Notes: generated by a model not told the origin, from the sequence alone. DNA of 64,000 nt from Acidimicrobiaceae bacterium (GCA_009843915.1 VYCM01000009.1:22776-86775), one strand, 5' to 3'; positions 16,711 through 25,715 are shown, counted from the stretch's first letter. Program-made: numbers and translations.

Positions 16711-18496
16711 GTTCCATCCATCTCGACCCGAGATAGGCCTCGATCACGCGGGGGTCCGACACGACCTCCTCGGGCGGGCCCTGGGCGATGACGCGGCACT
16801 CGTCCAGAGCGACGACCGATTCGACGTACTGGATCAGCGACCGGACCGAGTGCTCGATGACCACGATCGCCGCGTGGGGCGCGACCAGTTCGTCGACCGT
16901 CTCGAAGAAGCGGGCCCGCTCGGCCTCGTTCAAGCCCGCCAGCGGCTCGTCGAGCAGCAGCAGGTCCGGCTCGCTCACCATGGCGCGGGCCAGTTCGAGG
17001 CTCTTGATCTCAGCGGTGGTGAGGGCGCTCAGTTCGCCGAGCGCCTTGCCGGCGAGGCCGACTCGCTCGAGCATGTCCATCGACGCCGCCATCGGATCCG
17101 GCATCGAGGCGCCGATGGCGGCCACGACCACATTGTCGAGCGGGGACATGAGGTGGAAGCCCTGGGGAACCTGGAAGGTGCGTGACATTCCGAGCTCGTA
17201 GCGCCGCGGCGCGCGCATCCGGTCCATCTGCATCCCCTTGAACAGGATCCGTCCGGAGTCGGCGCGCAGGTGGGCGGTCACGATGTTGAACAGCGTCGTC
17301 TTGCCCGCTCCGTTGGGGCCGATGATGCCGACGCGCCGGCCCGGATCGACACGGAAGGCCACGTCGGACAGCACACGGTTGGCGCCGAAACTCTTGGCCA
17401 CGCCGTCCACCTCCAGCACAGGCGTGCCGCTCGGTTGCGGGAGCTTCGGCCGGAGGGGTCTTCGCGGCATCCGCAGAAGCGGCGACGGCCGCGGCGGCGG
17501 TGCCGCGAGACGCCCGAGAAGGCCTGGCCCTTGGTGTTCGAGTGATGGACGGGGCCACGCCGCCAGCCGGCGGCAGCCCTCCTCGATCGCGGGAAGGATT
17601 CCCCGCGGTATCAGCAGCGCGACGAGGACAAGTGCGGCCGCATAGACCAGTTCTTGAGCGCCCGGGACGGACTCGCCGATCGAGTCGTCCAGGAACATCG
17701 CCAGCGGGATGAGGAACGCCGCGCCGACTACCGGTCCCCAGGTCTGTCCCACCCCGCCGACGAACGCCACCGACAGCATCACGATCACCACGGTGATTCC
17801 GAAGACCTCCTCGGCGACCGTCACCCGCAGGACTGCCTTCACCCACAGCACGGCCATGGCGGCCGACAGCGCCGCCGAGATCATGAACGCCGCCGACTTC
17901 CATGCGACCGTGCGGATGCCCACGGCCCGGGCCAGAACCTCGTTGTCGCGGATGGCGCGGAGGGCGAACCCGAAGGAGGTCACGTCGATCAGCTCGCTGA
18001 TCGCCAGGGCCACCACCAGCATCCCCAGGCCGACCCACACATAGGTGTGGGAGTTGGAGAACTCCATGAACTTCCACTCGCTCTCGGGATGGAACGGGAC
18101 CGTGAGTTCAGGGTCTCCGTAGTGCGAGACGAGCAGTTCCATGATGAGGGGGAAGGAGATGGTGGCCAGGGTGAAGTAGAACCCCCTGAGCCGGAAGGTG
18201 GGCAGGCCGATGACGAGGGCCACCGCCGCGGCGACGCCCATGCCGATGGCCATGCCGGTCCACGGGGAGGTTCCGCCGCCGCGCAGCAGGATGGTGAAGC
18301 CGTACGCGCCGATACCGACGAAAGCGCTGTGGCCCAGCGAGATCTGGCCGGCCTTGGCCATCAGGTTCCACGCCACCCCGGCGAGCGCCCACACGACCGA
18401 GAGGGTGAGCACCCGGACGTAGAAGCGCTGGTCGAGCCAGCCGTTGAAGACCGCAACGACGGCGATGAGGACGACGAAGGGGACGACGCGTCGCAT
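16694..18496 (-). CDS. LivM-LivG fusion: ABC permease joined to ATP-binding protein
   Basis: A 600-residue fusion. Residues 1 to about 310 are a LivM-type permease with roughly ten hydrophobic segments (GQISLGHSAFVGIGAYG is the family signature). A Pro/Arg-rich linker follows. From about 355 to the end is a LivG-type ATPase with GPNGAGKTT, LTTAEIKSLELARA in place of a classical LSGGQ, and LLLLDEPLAGL. The altered signature loop is notable. LivM-LivG fusions are known in actinobacteria. The ATG overlaps the LivH stop (TGATG at 18496). Confidence 0.92.
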   Translation of the reverse strand: MRRVVPFVVLIAVVAVFNGWLDQRFYVRVLTLSVVWALAGVAWNLMAKAGQISLGHSAFVGIGAYGFTILLRGGGTSPWTGMAIGMGVAAAVALVIGLPTFRLRGFYFTLATISFPLIMELLVSHYGDPELTVPFHPESEWKFMEFSNSHTYVWVGLGMLVVALAISELIDVTSFGFALRAIRDNEVLARAVGIRTVAWKSAAFMISAALSAAMAVLWVKAVLRVTVAEEVFGITVVIVMLSVAFVGGVGQTWGPVVGAAFLIPLAMFLDDSIGESVPGAQELVYAAALVLVALLIPRGILPAIEEGCRRLAAWPRPSLEHQGPGLLGRLAAPPPRPSPLLRMPRRPLRPKLPQPSGTPVLEVDGVAKSFGANRVLSDVAFRVDPGRRVGIIGPNGAGKTTLFNIVTAHLRADSGRILFKGMQMDRMRAPRRYELGMSRTFQVPQGFHLMSPLDNVVVAAIGASMPDPMAASMDMLERVGLAGKALGELSALTTAEIKSLELARAMVSEPDLLLLDEPLAGLNEAERARFFETVDELVAPHAAIVVIEHSVRSLIQYVESVVALDECRVIAQGPPEEVVSDPRVIEAYLGSRWMEHARDQ

Positions 18497-19380
18497 CAGA
18501 TGGCCCGCTGAACCTTGCCGAACAGGCCGTTGGGCCGCACGTAGAGGATGAGCAGGAACAGGGCGAACACCCAGACGTTCTTCACCGCGGCCGAGGTCCA
18601 CACCTGTGACACCGACTGGATGATCCCGATCAGCACGCCCCCCACGAACGCGCCGCTGACGCTGCCGAGGCCGCCGAGCACGACCGCGGCGAACATCACG
18701 ACCACGAACCGGAATCCCACGAACGGGGTGATGCTCTGGAAGGTCACCAGGGCCGATCCCCCCACCGCGGTGAGGGCCACGCCGACCCCGAAGGCGATGC
18801 GGTTGGTGCGGTCGATGTCGATGCCCATGTAGGTGGCCGCCTCCCAGTTCTCCGACGCGGCCCGGATGGCTCGCCCGGTGCGGGACCGGTTGAGGAACAG
18901 GAAGAGGAGCGCCGCCACCAGCACCGACAGCAGGAAGGCGTAGAGGCGTACCCGGCTGATGAAGATGTCGCCGATGAAGTCGCCGGCGTTGGCGTACGAC
19001 GGCGCCACCACGCGCGGCTCCGACGAGTACCGGATGAGGATGAGGTTCTGGAAGATCAGACCCAGCCCGATGGTGAGTATCACCTGGGCGTCGTGGTTCT
19101 CGCGCTTGCCGATCACGAAGCGGATGAACAGCCAGTGGACTGCCATCCCCAGCACCAGGAACAAGACGAAGACGGCGGGCACAGCCAGGAACGGGTCCAA
19201 GCCGACGCCGCCCGCGAACAGTGCCCATGAGAGGTACATGGCGAGCATCATGAAGTCGGCCTGGGCGAAGTTCACGACCCGCATCACGCCGAAGATGAGC
19301 CCGAGGCCCGACGCCAGCAGCGCGTAGACGCCGCCGATCAGGATCCCGGGTACTAGGAACTGGAGGAATTCGACCATCAC
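18496..19380 (-). CDS. LivH-type ABC transporter permease
   Basis: A 294-residue inner-membrane permease with about eight hydrophobic helices. The N-terminal GVYALLASGLGLIFGVMRVVNFAQADFMML is the standard LivH opening. GGLGSVSGAFVGGVLIGIIQ is the conserved cytoplasmic coupling region. It pairs with the LivM half of the downstream fusion to form the channel. It lies 85 bases after the substrate-binding protein gene with no terminator seen between them. Confidence 0.92.
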   Translation of the reverse strand: MMVEFLQFLVPGILIGGVYALLASGLGLIFGVMRVVNFAQADFMMLAMYLSWALFAGGVGLDPFLAVPAVFVLFLVLGMAVHWLFIRFVIGKRENHDAQVILTIGLGLIFQNLILIRYSSEPRVVAPSYANAGDFIGDIFISRVRLYAFLLSVLVAALLFLFLNRSRTGRAIRAASENWEAATYMGIDIDRTNRIAFGVGVALTAVGGSALVTFQSITPFVGFRFVVVMFAAVVLGGLGSVSGAFVGGVLIGIIQSVSQVWTSAAVKNVWVFALFLLILYVRPNGLFGKVQRAI

Positions 19381-19465
19381 GTCAACCAGCCCCGCCCCCA
19401 GTCAGTCGGGGACGGGGCCGGCTCCTGGGAGAAGGTATCGAGTACCGCGGGGAGATGGACTCTCG

Positions 19466-21067
19466 TCAGCTCCAGACGGGCTGGCACACCGCGAACTCCA
19501 GCGGATAGACGGTGCACGGGATCAGGCGCCCGTCCACCTCCTGCCACTGCGCCAGCACGCCGAAGTGCTGGTCGACGCGACCGGTCGAGCTGAAGCTGAT
19601 CGCCGAGGTCGGCATGAGGTCCACTGCGACGCCTTCAGTCAGTTTGACGGTGTTGAAGGCCTTGGTGACCGCGGCCGGGGAGGGGTCGCCGGACTGCTCC
19701 AGTGCGGCTGCGATGAGATGCACCACGAAGTAGCCGCCGATGTGGTCCTGGCGGGCGTAGGGCTGGTCGATCGCGGCCGCCAACTCGTCGAAGGCGTCCG
19801 TGCCGGCGAGCGGGTTGGCGTACACGAAGGTCGACAGCCCGGCCACCTCGGGACCGAGGTCGGCCCATGCGGGCAGCAGGCCCTGCCCGCCGTTCTGGAC
19901 AACCGGAGCGGTGACGCCGCGGGCGATCAGCTCGTTCTGGAGGCCGCTCACGTCGCTGAAGGCGAAGGCGATGTTGAAGATGACGTCCACGTCGGCGTTG
20001 GCAATCTTCGTGGCTACGCCCGAGGGGTCGTCGAGCCCGCCCGGTGCCCACGTGTCGGTGACCGCGACCTCGATCCCTCGCTCGCCGAACTCGGCTAGCA
20101 GAGCCTGCTGCAGAGGCACTGCCGCAGCCGAGGTGGAGCCCACCACCGCCACGGTCTCCATCGTGATCCCTGCCTGGTCGAGGCCGGGTTGGATGGCGTC
20201 GAGGATCAGGCCCTTGATAGCCGACGCCGGTGGTGAGTAGCCGAACACGTGGCTGAAGCCCTCGCGGTCGGTGACGGAGTCGGCGAAGCTCTCGGTGACG
20301 AACGGGATCCCGGCCCGCTCGGACACCTCGGTGGCGGCCAGGCTGAACGACGACAGCCACGAGCCGGCGATGGCCGAGACTTCGGGCTCGTCGTCCAGGA
20401 GCCGCTCGACGGCCGTCGCCGCCTCCTCGGCCGAGCCGCCGGCGTCGTAGATCGCCAGCCGCAGCGTGGCGCCGCACAGCGACTCGATGCCGCCGGCCGC
20501 GTTGATGTCCTCCACCGCCTTGGTTGCTCCCGCGATCTCGGCGCTGCCCACGAAGCTGAACGTGCCGGACATGGGCCAGACGGTGCCGATGACCACCTCG
20601 TCTACGCAGTTGCGGTCATCGACGGGGACGGCCGCGGCAGCCGCCGCGGCAGCCTCCTCGGCCTGCGCCGCGGCTTCGGCCTCGGCGGCCGCGAGGGCTT
20701 CGGCCTCAGCCGCGGCCTCCTGTGCCTCCTGTAGCTGTATCTCGAGATCGGCCACGATCGACGGGTCAACACCCTCGTCGGACTCGGCCGCTGCCATTGC
20801 CTCAGCCAGGGCCGCCTCCGCCTCCGCGGCTGCGGCGGCGGCCGCGTCGGCCTCTGCTCGGGCGGCGGCGGCGTCAGCCTGGGCCTCCTCAAGCGCGGCT
20901 GCGTCGTCGGCGTCAGCCGCGGCGGTGGGTGCGGGCTCTACAGCCGAGTCGCTCGGTGCGTCATCGCCGCATGCGGCCGCGACGAGGCTCACAATCGCGA
21001 GGAGCGCGGCCAGCAGGCGCCACCCAATCACGGTCCGTGCTTCGTTGGTGCGTCGGGTCATGTGCAT
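19466..21067 (-). CDS. Substrate-binding lipoprotein of Liv-type importer with long Ala/Glu tether
   Basis: A 533-residue extracytoplasmic binding protein of the Peripla_BP_6 (LivJ/amide-urea) family. A signal peptide ends in the lipobox LVAAAC, with Cys33 as lipid site. Residues 48-147 are almost only Ala, Glu, Asp and Gln, a probable coiled-coil or helical stalk. The binding domain follows (VVIGTVWPMSGTFSFVG, then AGATKAVEDINAAGG). Bound ligand is unknown. The ATG at 21067 has AAGGAG five bases before it. Binding proteins of this family take amino acids, amides, urea or aromatic acids, which fits an amidase- and ligase-containing partner operon. Confidence 0.9.
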   Translation of the reverse strand: MHMTRRTNEARTVIGWRLLAALLAIVSLVAAACGDDAPSDSAVEPAPTAAADADDAAALEEAQADAAAARAEADAAAAAAAEAEAALAEAMAAAESDEGVDPSIVADLEIQLQEAQEAAAEAEALAAAEAEAAAQAEEAAAAAAAAVPVDDRNCVDEVVIGTVWPMSGTFSFVGSAEIAGATKAVEDINAAGGIESLCGATLRLAIYDAGGSAEEAATAVERLLDDEPEVSAIAGSWLSSFSLAATEVSERAGIPFVTESFADSVTDREGFSHVFGYSPPASAIKGLILDAIQPGLDQAGITMETVAVVGSTSAAAVPLQQALLAEFGERGIEVAVTDTWAPGGLDDPSGVATKIANADVDVIFNIAFAFSDVSGLQNELIARGVTAPVVQNGGQGLLPAWADLGPEVAGLSTFVYANPLAGTDAFDELAAAIDQPYARQDHIGGYFVVHLIAAALEQSGDPSPAAVTKAFNTVKLTEGVAVDLMPTSAISFSSTGRVDQHFGVLAQWQEVDGRLIPCTVYPLEFAVCQPVWS

Positions 21068-21123
21068 GGCTACTCCTTGAACTGCCCGGGGCCGATTCCA
21101 TCTGCAAGATCGACTGACGCCCG

Positions 21124-21170
21124 ACGATAGATGTCTCCACTTCTACTGTCAAGAGAGTGACATCGCTTTT
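21124..21170 (-). promoter_or_regulatory. Importer promoter with putative TetR operator
   Basis: TTGACA (21152-21147) and TATCGT (21129-21124) are 17 bases apart on the minus strand, a good sigma-70 promoter about 50 bases before the binding-protein gene. The -35 is embedded in TGTCA-N6-TGACA (21147-21162, plus strand), followed by TCGCTTTT. A 24-base match (20 identities) lies at the catabolic-operon promoter at 15226-15249. Confidence 0.65.
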
Positions 21171-21225
21171 TTGAATGTTGCCAAAGTACACGTGGCTGAA
21201 GCTGTTCCACGGCCGTCGGGGTGGA

Positions 21226-21807
21226 CTAGTCGTCGATTTCGTCGAGCGTGGCCTCGGCAACCAGGAACCCGGCGGCAGCTACTTCGAGCCTGTTGAACCA
21301 GGGCTGGTCGACCCCGATGCCGATCCTGTGAGCGTCGGAGCGGGCCCCATCGATCGGTGCGCCGCTCGCGGCTCCGGCCTGCCGGCCGACGAAGTGCAGT
21401 TGGACGGCGCCCACTGTCGTGGCACCCGACGCCCTGCCGTCGATCCCGGTTGATGCCACGCCGCGCTCCAGGCTCTGCTGGAGGGAGGCCGCGATGGACG
21501 CCAGCGGCGCCGGTGGATCGAAGGTGGCCGAAGCCGTGCCATTGGAGCGTGCTGCGATTTCGGCCGACAGCAGCGCATCGGGCGCGGTTGCCCAGGCCGA
21601 TGTCGGGAGGTCGGCGGCTTCGAGCGTCTCGCAGAGGGCTCGGACAGCCGCGCCGTAGTGAATCTCCGCCAACGTGACGTTCTCGGCGATCCGCTCGGCG
21701 GTTCCCGGGTCGCATCCGGCGATGCGGCTGGCCCGGTAGACGAGATCGTGGATCTCCCGGGGCGCCACCGTGACGGTCGCGCCCATGTCAGCCGCGGGCC
21801 CCGCCAT
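21226..21807 (-). CDS. Small protein of unknown function downstream of M19 dipeptidase
   Basis: A 193-residue protein that I do not firmly recognise. The N-terminal 60 residues (APREIHDLVYRASRIAGCDPGTAERIAENV) loosely resemble DUF3726-type proteins. There is no signal peptide, membrane segment or catalytic motif. The C-terminal 130 residues are rich in Ala, Ser and Gly. The ATG lies four bases after the dipeptidase stop, so the two are one transcription unit. A 158-base gap follows, holding the importer promoter. Confidence 0.7.
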   Translation of the reverse strand: MAGPAADMGATVTVAPREIHDLVYRASRIAGCDPGTAERIAENVTLAEIHYGAAVRALCETLEAADLPTSAWATAPDALLSAEIAARSNGTASATFDPPAPLASIAASLQQSLERGVASTGIDGRASGATTVGAVQLHFVGRQAGAASGAPIDGARSDAHRIGIGVDQPWFNRLEVAAAGFLVAEATLDEIDD

Positions 21808-21810
21808 CCG

Positions 21811-22761
21811 TCACCCGAACACCACCGAGAAGAGGCGCAGCCAGTTGCCGCCGAGGATGGAGTCGCGCTCGGCGGGCGAGAATCCGGCTCCGTCGAGACC
21901 CTCGGCGAGCGAGCCGAAGTCCCTGGGTCCCCGGAACCACGCCGGCCACTCGGGGAACGCCGGGGCCTCGTCGGGCCCCTCCGGGCGATCCCAGCGGCCG
22001 CTGCGCATCCAGCTCAGTGCACCGGGGTCCCATCCGAGCACCGCGTCGGTTCCGATGGCCACGTGCTCCACGCCGATCTGGTCGGCGAGCCGGGCGATCA
22101 TGGCGCAGTAGTCCTTCCGGCTCACTTCGGCCCCGCCCATGAACAGCGGGTAGAGGGTGCAGCCGATCACCCCGCCGCGGCTGGCGACCGCCTCGAGCAC
22201 CTCGTCGGGCTTGTTGCGGGGTGAGTCGCAGAACCACAGCGGGTTGCCGTGGGTCACCGCCGCGGGCTGCGACGATGCGTGCACCGCGTCGAGGCTTGTG
22301 GAATTGCCGACATGGGACAGGTCGATCAGCATTCCGGCGTCGTTCAGCGCGGCCACCATCCGGTGCCCGGCGCGGGTGAGCCCGCCGTCGTTCGGCTCCC
22401 AGCAGCTGGCTCCCAGATGGTTGGCGATGTTGTAGGTGAGCTGCACCACCCGCACCCCGACATCGGCGAAGATCTGGGCCATCTCGGGGTCGTCGCCCAG
22501 CATCGTGCTGTTCTGGAAGCCGAGGACCGCGCCGAGGACGTTGTCGGCCCAGGCTCGATGGATCTCCTCGACGTTCGTCACTACCCGGATGGCGTCGGCG
22601 TTGTGCCGGCACAGATGACGGAACGCTCCGATGCGCGTCATGGCGCCGGCGAGGTCCTCCCAGGCGCCCACGGTGGCGTGGACGATGTCCACCCCGCCCG
22701 ATCTGACCTCGTCGACGACGGCGCGGGACCAGTCGTTGATCTGGAGTCCGTCGATGATCAC
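21811..22761 (-). CDS. Membrane-dipeptidase (peptidase M19) family protein with degenerate metal site
   Basis: A 316-residue M19/renal-dipeptidase-like TIM barrel. The two His ligands are kept in LIDLSHVGNS and AVTHGNP, and the late Asp in AIGTDAVLG. The usual N-terminal H-x-D reads IDGLQIND, and the bridging Glu region reads LGFQNS, with Gln in place of Glu. It is therefore probably a non-classical member of a subfamily rather than a dinuclear zinc dipeptidase. Its start overlaps the unknown upstream gene by ATGA (22758-22761). Confidence 0.82.
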   Translation of the reverse strand: MIIDGLQINDWSRAVVDEVRSGGVDIVHATVGAWEDLAGAMTRIGAFRHLCRHNADAIRVVTNVEEIHRAWADNVLGAVLGFQNSTMLGDDPEMAQIFADVGVRVVQLTYNIANHLGASCWEPNDGGLTRAGHRMVAALNDAGMLIDLSHVGNSTSLDAVHASSQPAAVTHGNPLWFCDSPRNKPDEVLEAVASRGGVIGCTLYPLFMGGAEVSRKDYCAMIARLADQIGVEHVAIGTDAVLGWDPGALSWMRSGRWDRPEGPDEAPAFPEWPAWFRGPRDFGSLAEGLDGAGFSPAERDSILGGNWLRLFSVVFG

Positions 22762-24476
22762 CGGGAACCCCCGGGGCGGGCCGGCAGCACCCAGTCGTCG
22801 CCGGCGTCCGTGCCGAGGTCGCCCAGGCGCGGCGCACCCTGGAAGAGAGTGACCCTCAGCCAGTCAGTGGACTTGGGCTTGAAGTTGTCCATGCCGTACA
22901 TGGCTAGCTGGAATCGCTGGAGCTGCAACGGCAGGTAGTGGGCAGAACAGGGGTTGTCCCGAGGCTCGGTGTAGGCGCGATCGCTGACGCTCAGCCGCTC
23001 AGCCGCCAGCCGGTGCTCGGGATGCTCGCTGAGCACGCGTTGGATCGGCGCGTCGTCGTCGTAGCCGTCGAGCGCGCCGCGCAACCTCCAGAGGCGCATC
23101 GCCACGTCGATGGCGACGTCGCGGCGGGCCGGTTCGAGGCCGTCGCGACGGGCGCGGCGCGGTTCCTCGGTGTTGTCGCTAATGACCCACCACCATTTGT
23201 CTGCCCCCTCGTTGTCGAGGCCGAGTTGGCCGAGCCACTCGAACCTCGACGCCAGCATGGCCCGGAGGTGCCCCACGGTCATCGCGGGGTCGAGCGGGCA
23301 GTGCTCGTCGACGGTGAGAAACTCGTCGATCAGATCGTCGTCGCCTTCGTGCAACTCCAGCAGCAGCGACACGACCATCTCAGCGGTCTCGGGACCGCGT
23401 TGCTCCGACCAGCGGTACAGGGCATCGAAGGGAAGGGGGTCTCGGCGGCAGCGGTCGAACGCCTCCCGGATCTGCAGGACCACCGTGGCTACGTCGACGC
23501 TGTTGAGGAAGGGCCGGCAGTCGTCGTCGGTTCCGTGGACGAAGTGCGAGTGGGCCCTGTCGATCCACGTGTCGAGTCGTTCGAGCCGGTCACGGTTGCC
23601 TGGCAGCGACCGCACGTCGGCCAGCGCCATCTCCCGGATGGCGACCCACGCGTGGATCACCCTCGGGTGCTTGAACGCGAACGGCACGAGCCCCAGACCG
23701 GTGGCGTTGCCCAGGCCGAAGTACCGGCGCCAGTGCTGGTCGAAGGGAGCCGCGGCGTCGCCACCGCTGGCGCGGGCGCAGTGCTCGACCAGGTCGTACC
23801 CGAGCTCCCGGAACAGCCACGCGCACACGAACTGGGCCCGGTACGGGATCCGGAGGGGATGGTCCTCTGAGTATCCCTCGAACGACCGCATCCCGTACTT
23901 GCCGTTGGCGTAGAAGGCGGTGCTCCGGAGGATGTAGCCGGCGTCGGCCACCAGGTCGGGGTCTGGCTGCCTGCCCCGGGCGAGGGCATCGACGAGGTAG
24001 TCGAAGAAGCGCACGCTGCGATTGCCCCGTGTGAGCACCAGGACTCGTGGATCGAACCGGCCCGCCTCCTGCCGCGGCACGTGGCGCCGCAACAGGCTGA
24101 GGAACTCGCCGGTGAGGTCGCCCTCCACGAGGGCGCCGGCGATCTCCCACCGCTCGGCGATCACGCGGTCGGTGTGCTCGCATTCGTCGATTGTCGTGGT
24201 GAACGCCACGAAGCTGAGCGTGTGGCCGCCCGCGTCGATCTCGTACACCGCCTCGCCGTGACCGCGCTCGTCGATGTCGAAACGGGCTCGCCGGGCGCGC
24301 CACCGGTCCCGGACCGCCCGGCGCAGCATCGTGCGGCTGAAGCTGTAGCGAGTCAGCCGGGCCGAGCCCATCATCGCCGGTTGCATCACCACCGCCGGGG
24401 GACGCAAGCGAGGCAGCCGCCGGTCGAGTTCGGCCTGCAGTCGATCCTGGGATGGGGCAACAGCCGCCGTGGTCAC
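22758..24476 (-). CDS. Large conserved-looking protein of unknown function
   Basis: A 572-residue soluble protein that matches no family I recognise. It has no signal peptide or hydrophobic segment. It is rich in Arg, Asp, His and Trp, with notable blocks DEHCPLDP, NEGADKWWWVISDN and DNPCSAHYLPLQLQR. It is translationally coupled to the M19 protein, and with the small gene after that forms a three-gene unit. Divergent glycine betaine transport genes suggest a link to a quaternary amine or a peptide-like derivative, but no activity can be assigned. The GTG at 24476 is preferred; a TTG one codon earlier is possible. Confidence 0.75.
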   Translation of the reverse strand: MTTAAVAPSQDRLQAELDRRLPRLRPPAVVMQPAMMGSARLTRYSFSRTMLRRAVRDRWRARRARFDIDERGHGEAVYEIDAGGHTLSFVAFTTTIDECEHTDRVIAERWEIAGALVEGDLTGEFLSLLRRHVPRQEAGRFDPRVLVLTRGNRSVRFFDYLVDALARGRQPDPDLVADAGYILRSTAFYANGKYGMRSFEGYSEDHPLRIPYRAQFVCAWLFRELGYDLVEHCARASGGDAAAPFDQHWRRYFGLGNATGLGLVPFAFKHPRVIHAWVAIREMALADVRSLPGNRDRLERLDTWIDRAHSHFVHGTDDDCRPFLNSVDVATVVLQIREAFDRCRRDPLPFDALYRWSEQRGPETAEMVVSLLLELHEGDDDLIDEFLTVDEHCPLDPAMTVGHLRAMLASRFEWLGQLGLDNEGADKWWWVISDNTEEPRRARRDGLEPARRDVAIDVAMRLWRLRGALDGYDDDAPIQRVLSEHPEHRLAAERLSVSDRAYTEPRDNPCSAHYLPLQLQRFQLAMYGMDNFKPKSTDWLRVTLFQGAPRLGDLGTDAGDDWVLPARPGGSR

Positions 24477-24500
24477 CAACCTGCGCCTCCGGAAGGCGAT

Positions 24501-24530
24501 GTTAGGGCGGGGCTGATGCCCCGCCCTAAC
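24501..24530. terminator. Strong 13-bp hairpin after proX
   Basis: A perfect stem, GTTAGGGCGGGGC (24501-24513), with loop TGAT and its complement to 24530. It lies 40 bases after the proX stop and before the next co-directional gene. No U-run follows, so it may act as an intrinsic terminator of the GC-rich type or an mRNA end protector. Confidence 0.65.
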
Positions 24531-24569
24531 AGTCTCAGCTGTCTTGTCTGCGGCCGGTCGGCCGGTGAT

Positions 24570-25715
24570 TCAGGCTGCGGCGAGCGCGGCCGCGATCCAC
24601 GGATCGATGATGTCGCGGTTGGCCGCGATCCATTCGGCGGCCGCAGCGACCATGTCATCGTTGGGGTTGGCGCCTGCGTCGATGGCCACCGCCTGGACGG
24701 CAACCGCCAGCGGGTCGATCTCGAAGTTGGCGAGCAGGGACGCAGCCGCCGGGTTGGCCGCCAGGAAGTCATTGTTGGCGGTCACCACGATGTCTGAGGG
24801 CGTGAACATGGTGGTGCACGGGTCGTTGGTGCAGGCATCACCCACTGCGGAGACTCCCTCCTGCCCCTCAAGGGCCTGGTCCGGCTCGATGGCGAGCCAC
24901 AGCACGTCCCGCCCCGGCACGAGCTTGCCCACGAAGGCGGTGGGCGTCCACACATACTGCAGGACGGGACCGCCCGTCTCGAAGCTCGCCTGCGACTCGG
25001 CGAACAGCGCCGCGTGGGTGGCCGACACCTGCGCGATGCGATCGTCCCAGCCGTTCTTGGCGATCGTGTCGTTCATCACCTTCTGGCAACCCCATCCGTC
25101 GTCACAGCCGTTGAGGTCGGCCTTGCCGTCGCCGTCGGTGTCGAAGTGGGCGACCGCGTCGGCATTGTCGAGCAGCTCGCCGAGAGTGGTGAAGCCGAAC
25201 TGCTCCACGCTGGGAATGTCCACCAGGAGGCCTTGCAGGGCTCCCGACGCCATCATCGTGCCGATGTACTGGACCCGGTCGCCGAAGGTGCCGCCGTCGG
25301 GACTCTCACCCTCGAGCAGGGGAGTGTGGTTGAGGGGCCACGACGACGCCCACAGGTCGTAGTCGCCCTGGGCCAAGGCCGGGTAGAAGGTCGCCGGCGC
25401 GATCTCCTCGGGGTCGGTGACCTCGTAGCCGAGCTCCTCGAGGAGCAACTGCACGACGTAGTTCTGGAAGTTGGTCTCCTTCCAGTTGCCCCGCGCCATG
25501 GTGACGGTCACACCCTCGCCGGGCAGCGCCATCTCTTCCTCGGCGGCCGCCTCTTCCTCGGCGGCTTCGGCTTCGGCCTGGGCCGCCTCGGCCTCGGCGC
25601 CGTCGTCGACCGGTGCCGGCGTCGTCGCCGGCTCTTCGTCGTCGCCGCAGGCTGCGGCCAGCAGTCCGAACGTCAGAAGGACGGCGACGAGCGCTCGTCC
25701 GCGGAAAATTCTCAT
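24570..25715 (-). CDS. proX: Glycine betaine/proline-type ABC substrate-binding lipoprotein
   Basis: A 381-residue lipoprotein (lipobox LLAAAC, Cys23). Residues 31-62 are an Ala/Glu tether like that of the other binding protein in the window. The binding domain carries the ProX-specific block FDTDGDGKADLNGCDDGWGC and the Trp-bearing segments WASSWPLNH and YVWTPTAF that would form a cage for a quaternary amine. It binds ligand outside the membrane for ProV/ProW, encoded divergently 173 bases away. GGAGGG precedes the ATG. Confidence 0.88.
   Translation of the reverse strand: MRIFRGRALVAVLLTFGLLAAACGDDEEPATTPAPVDDGAEAEAAQAEAEAAEEEAAAEEEMALPGEGVTVTMARGNWKETNFQNYVVQLLLEELGYEVTDPEEIAPATFYPALAQGDYDLWASSWPLNHTPLLEGESPDGGTFGDRVQYIGTMMASGALQGLLVDIPSVEQFGFTTLGELLDNADAVAHFDTDGDGKADLNGCDDGWGCQKVMNDTIAKNGWDDRIAQVSATHAALFAESQASFETGGPVLQYVWTPTAFVGKLVPGRDVLWLAIEPDQALEGQEGVSAVGDACTNDPCTTMFTPSDIVVTANNDFLAANPAAASLLANFEIDPLAVAVQAVAIDAGANPNDDMVAAAAEWIAANRDIIDPWIAAALAAA

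Noticed and set aside
24570..25715. A dockerin or EF-hand module in DTDGDGKADLNG
   Set aside because: The same block occurs in E. coli ProX and is part of the betaine-binding domain.
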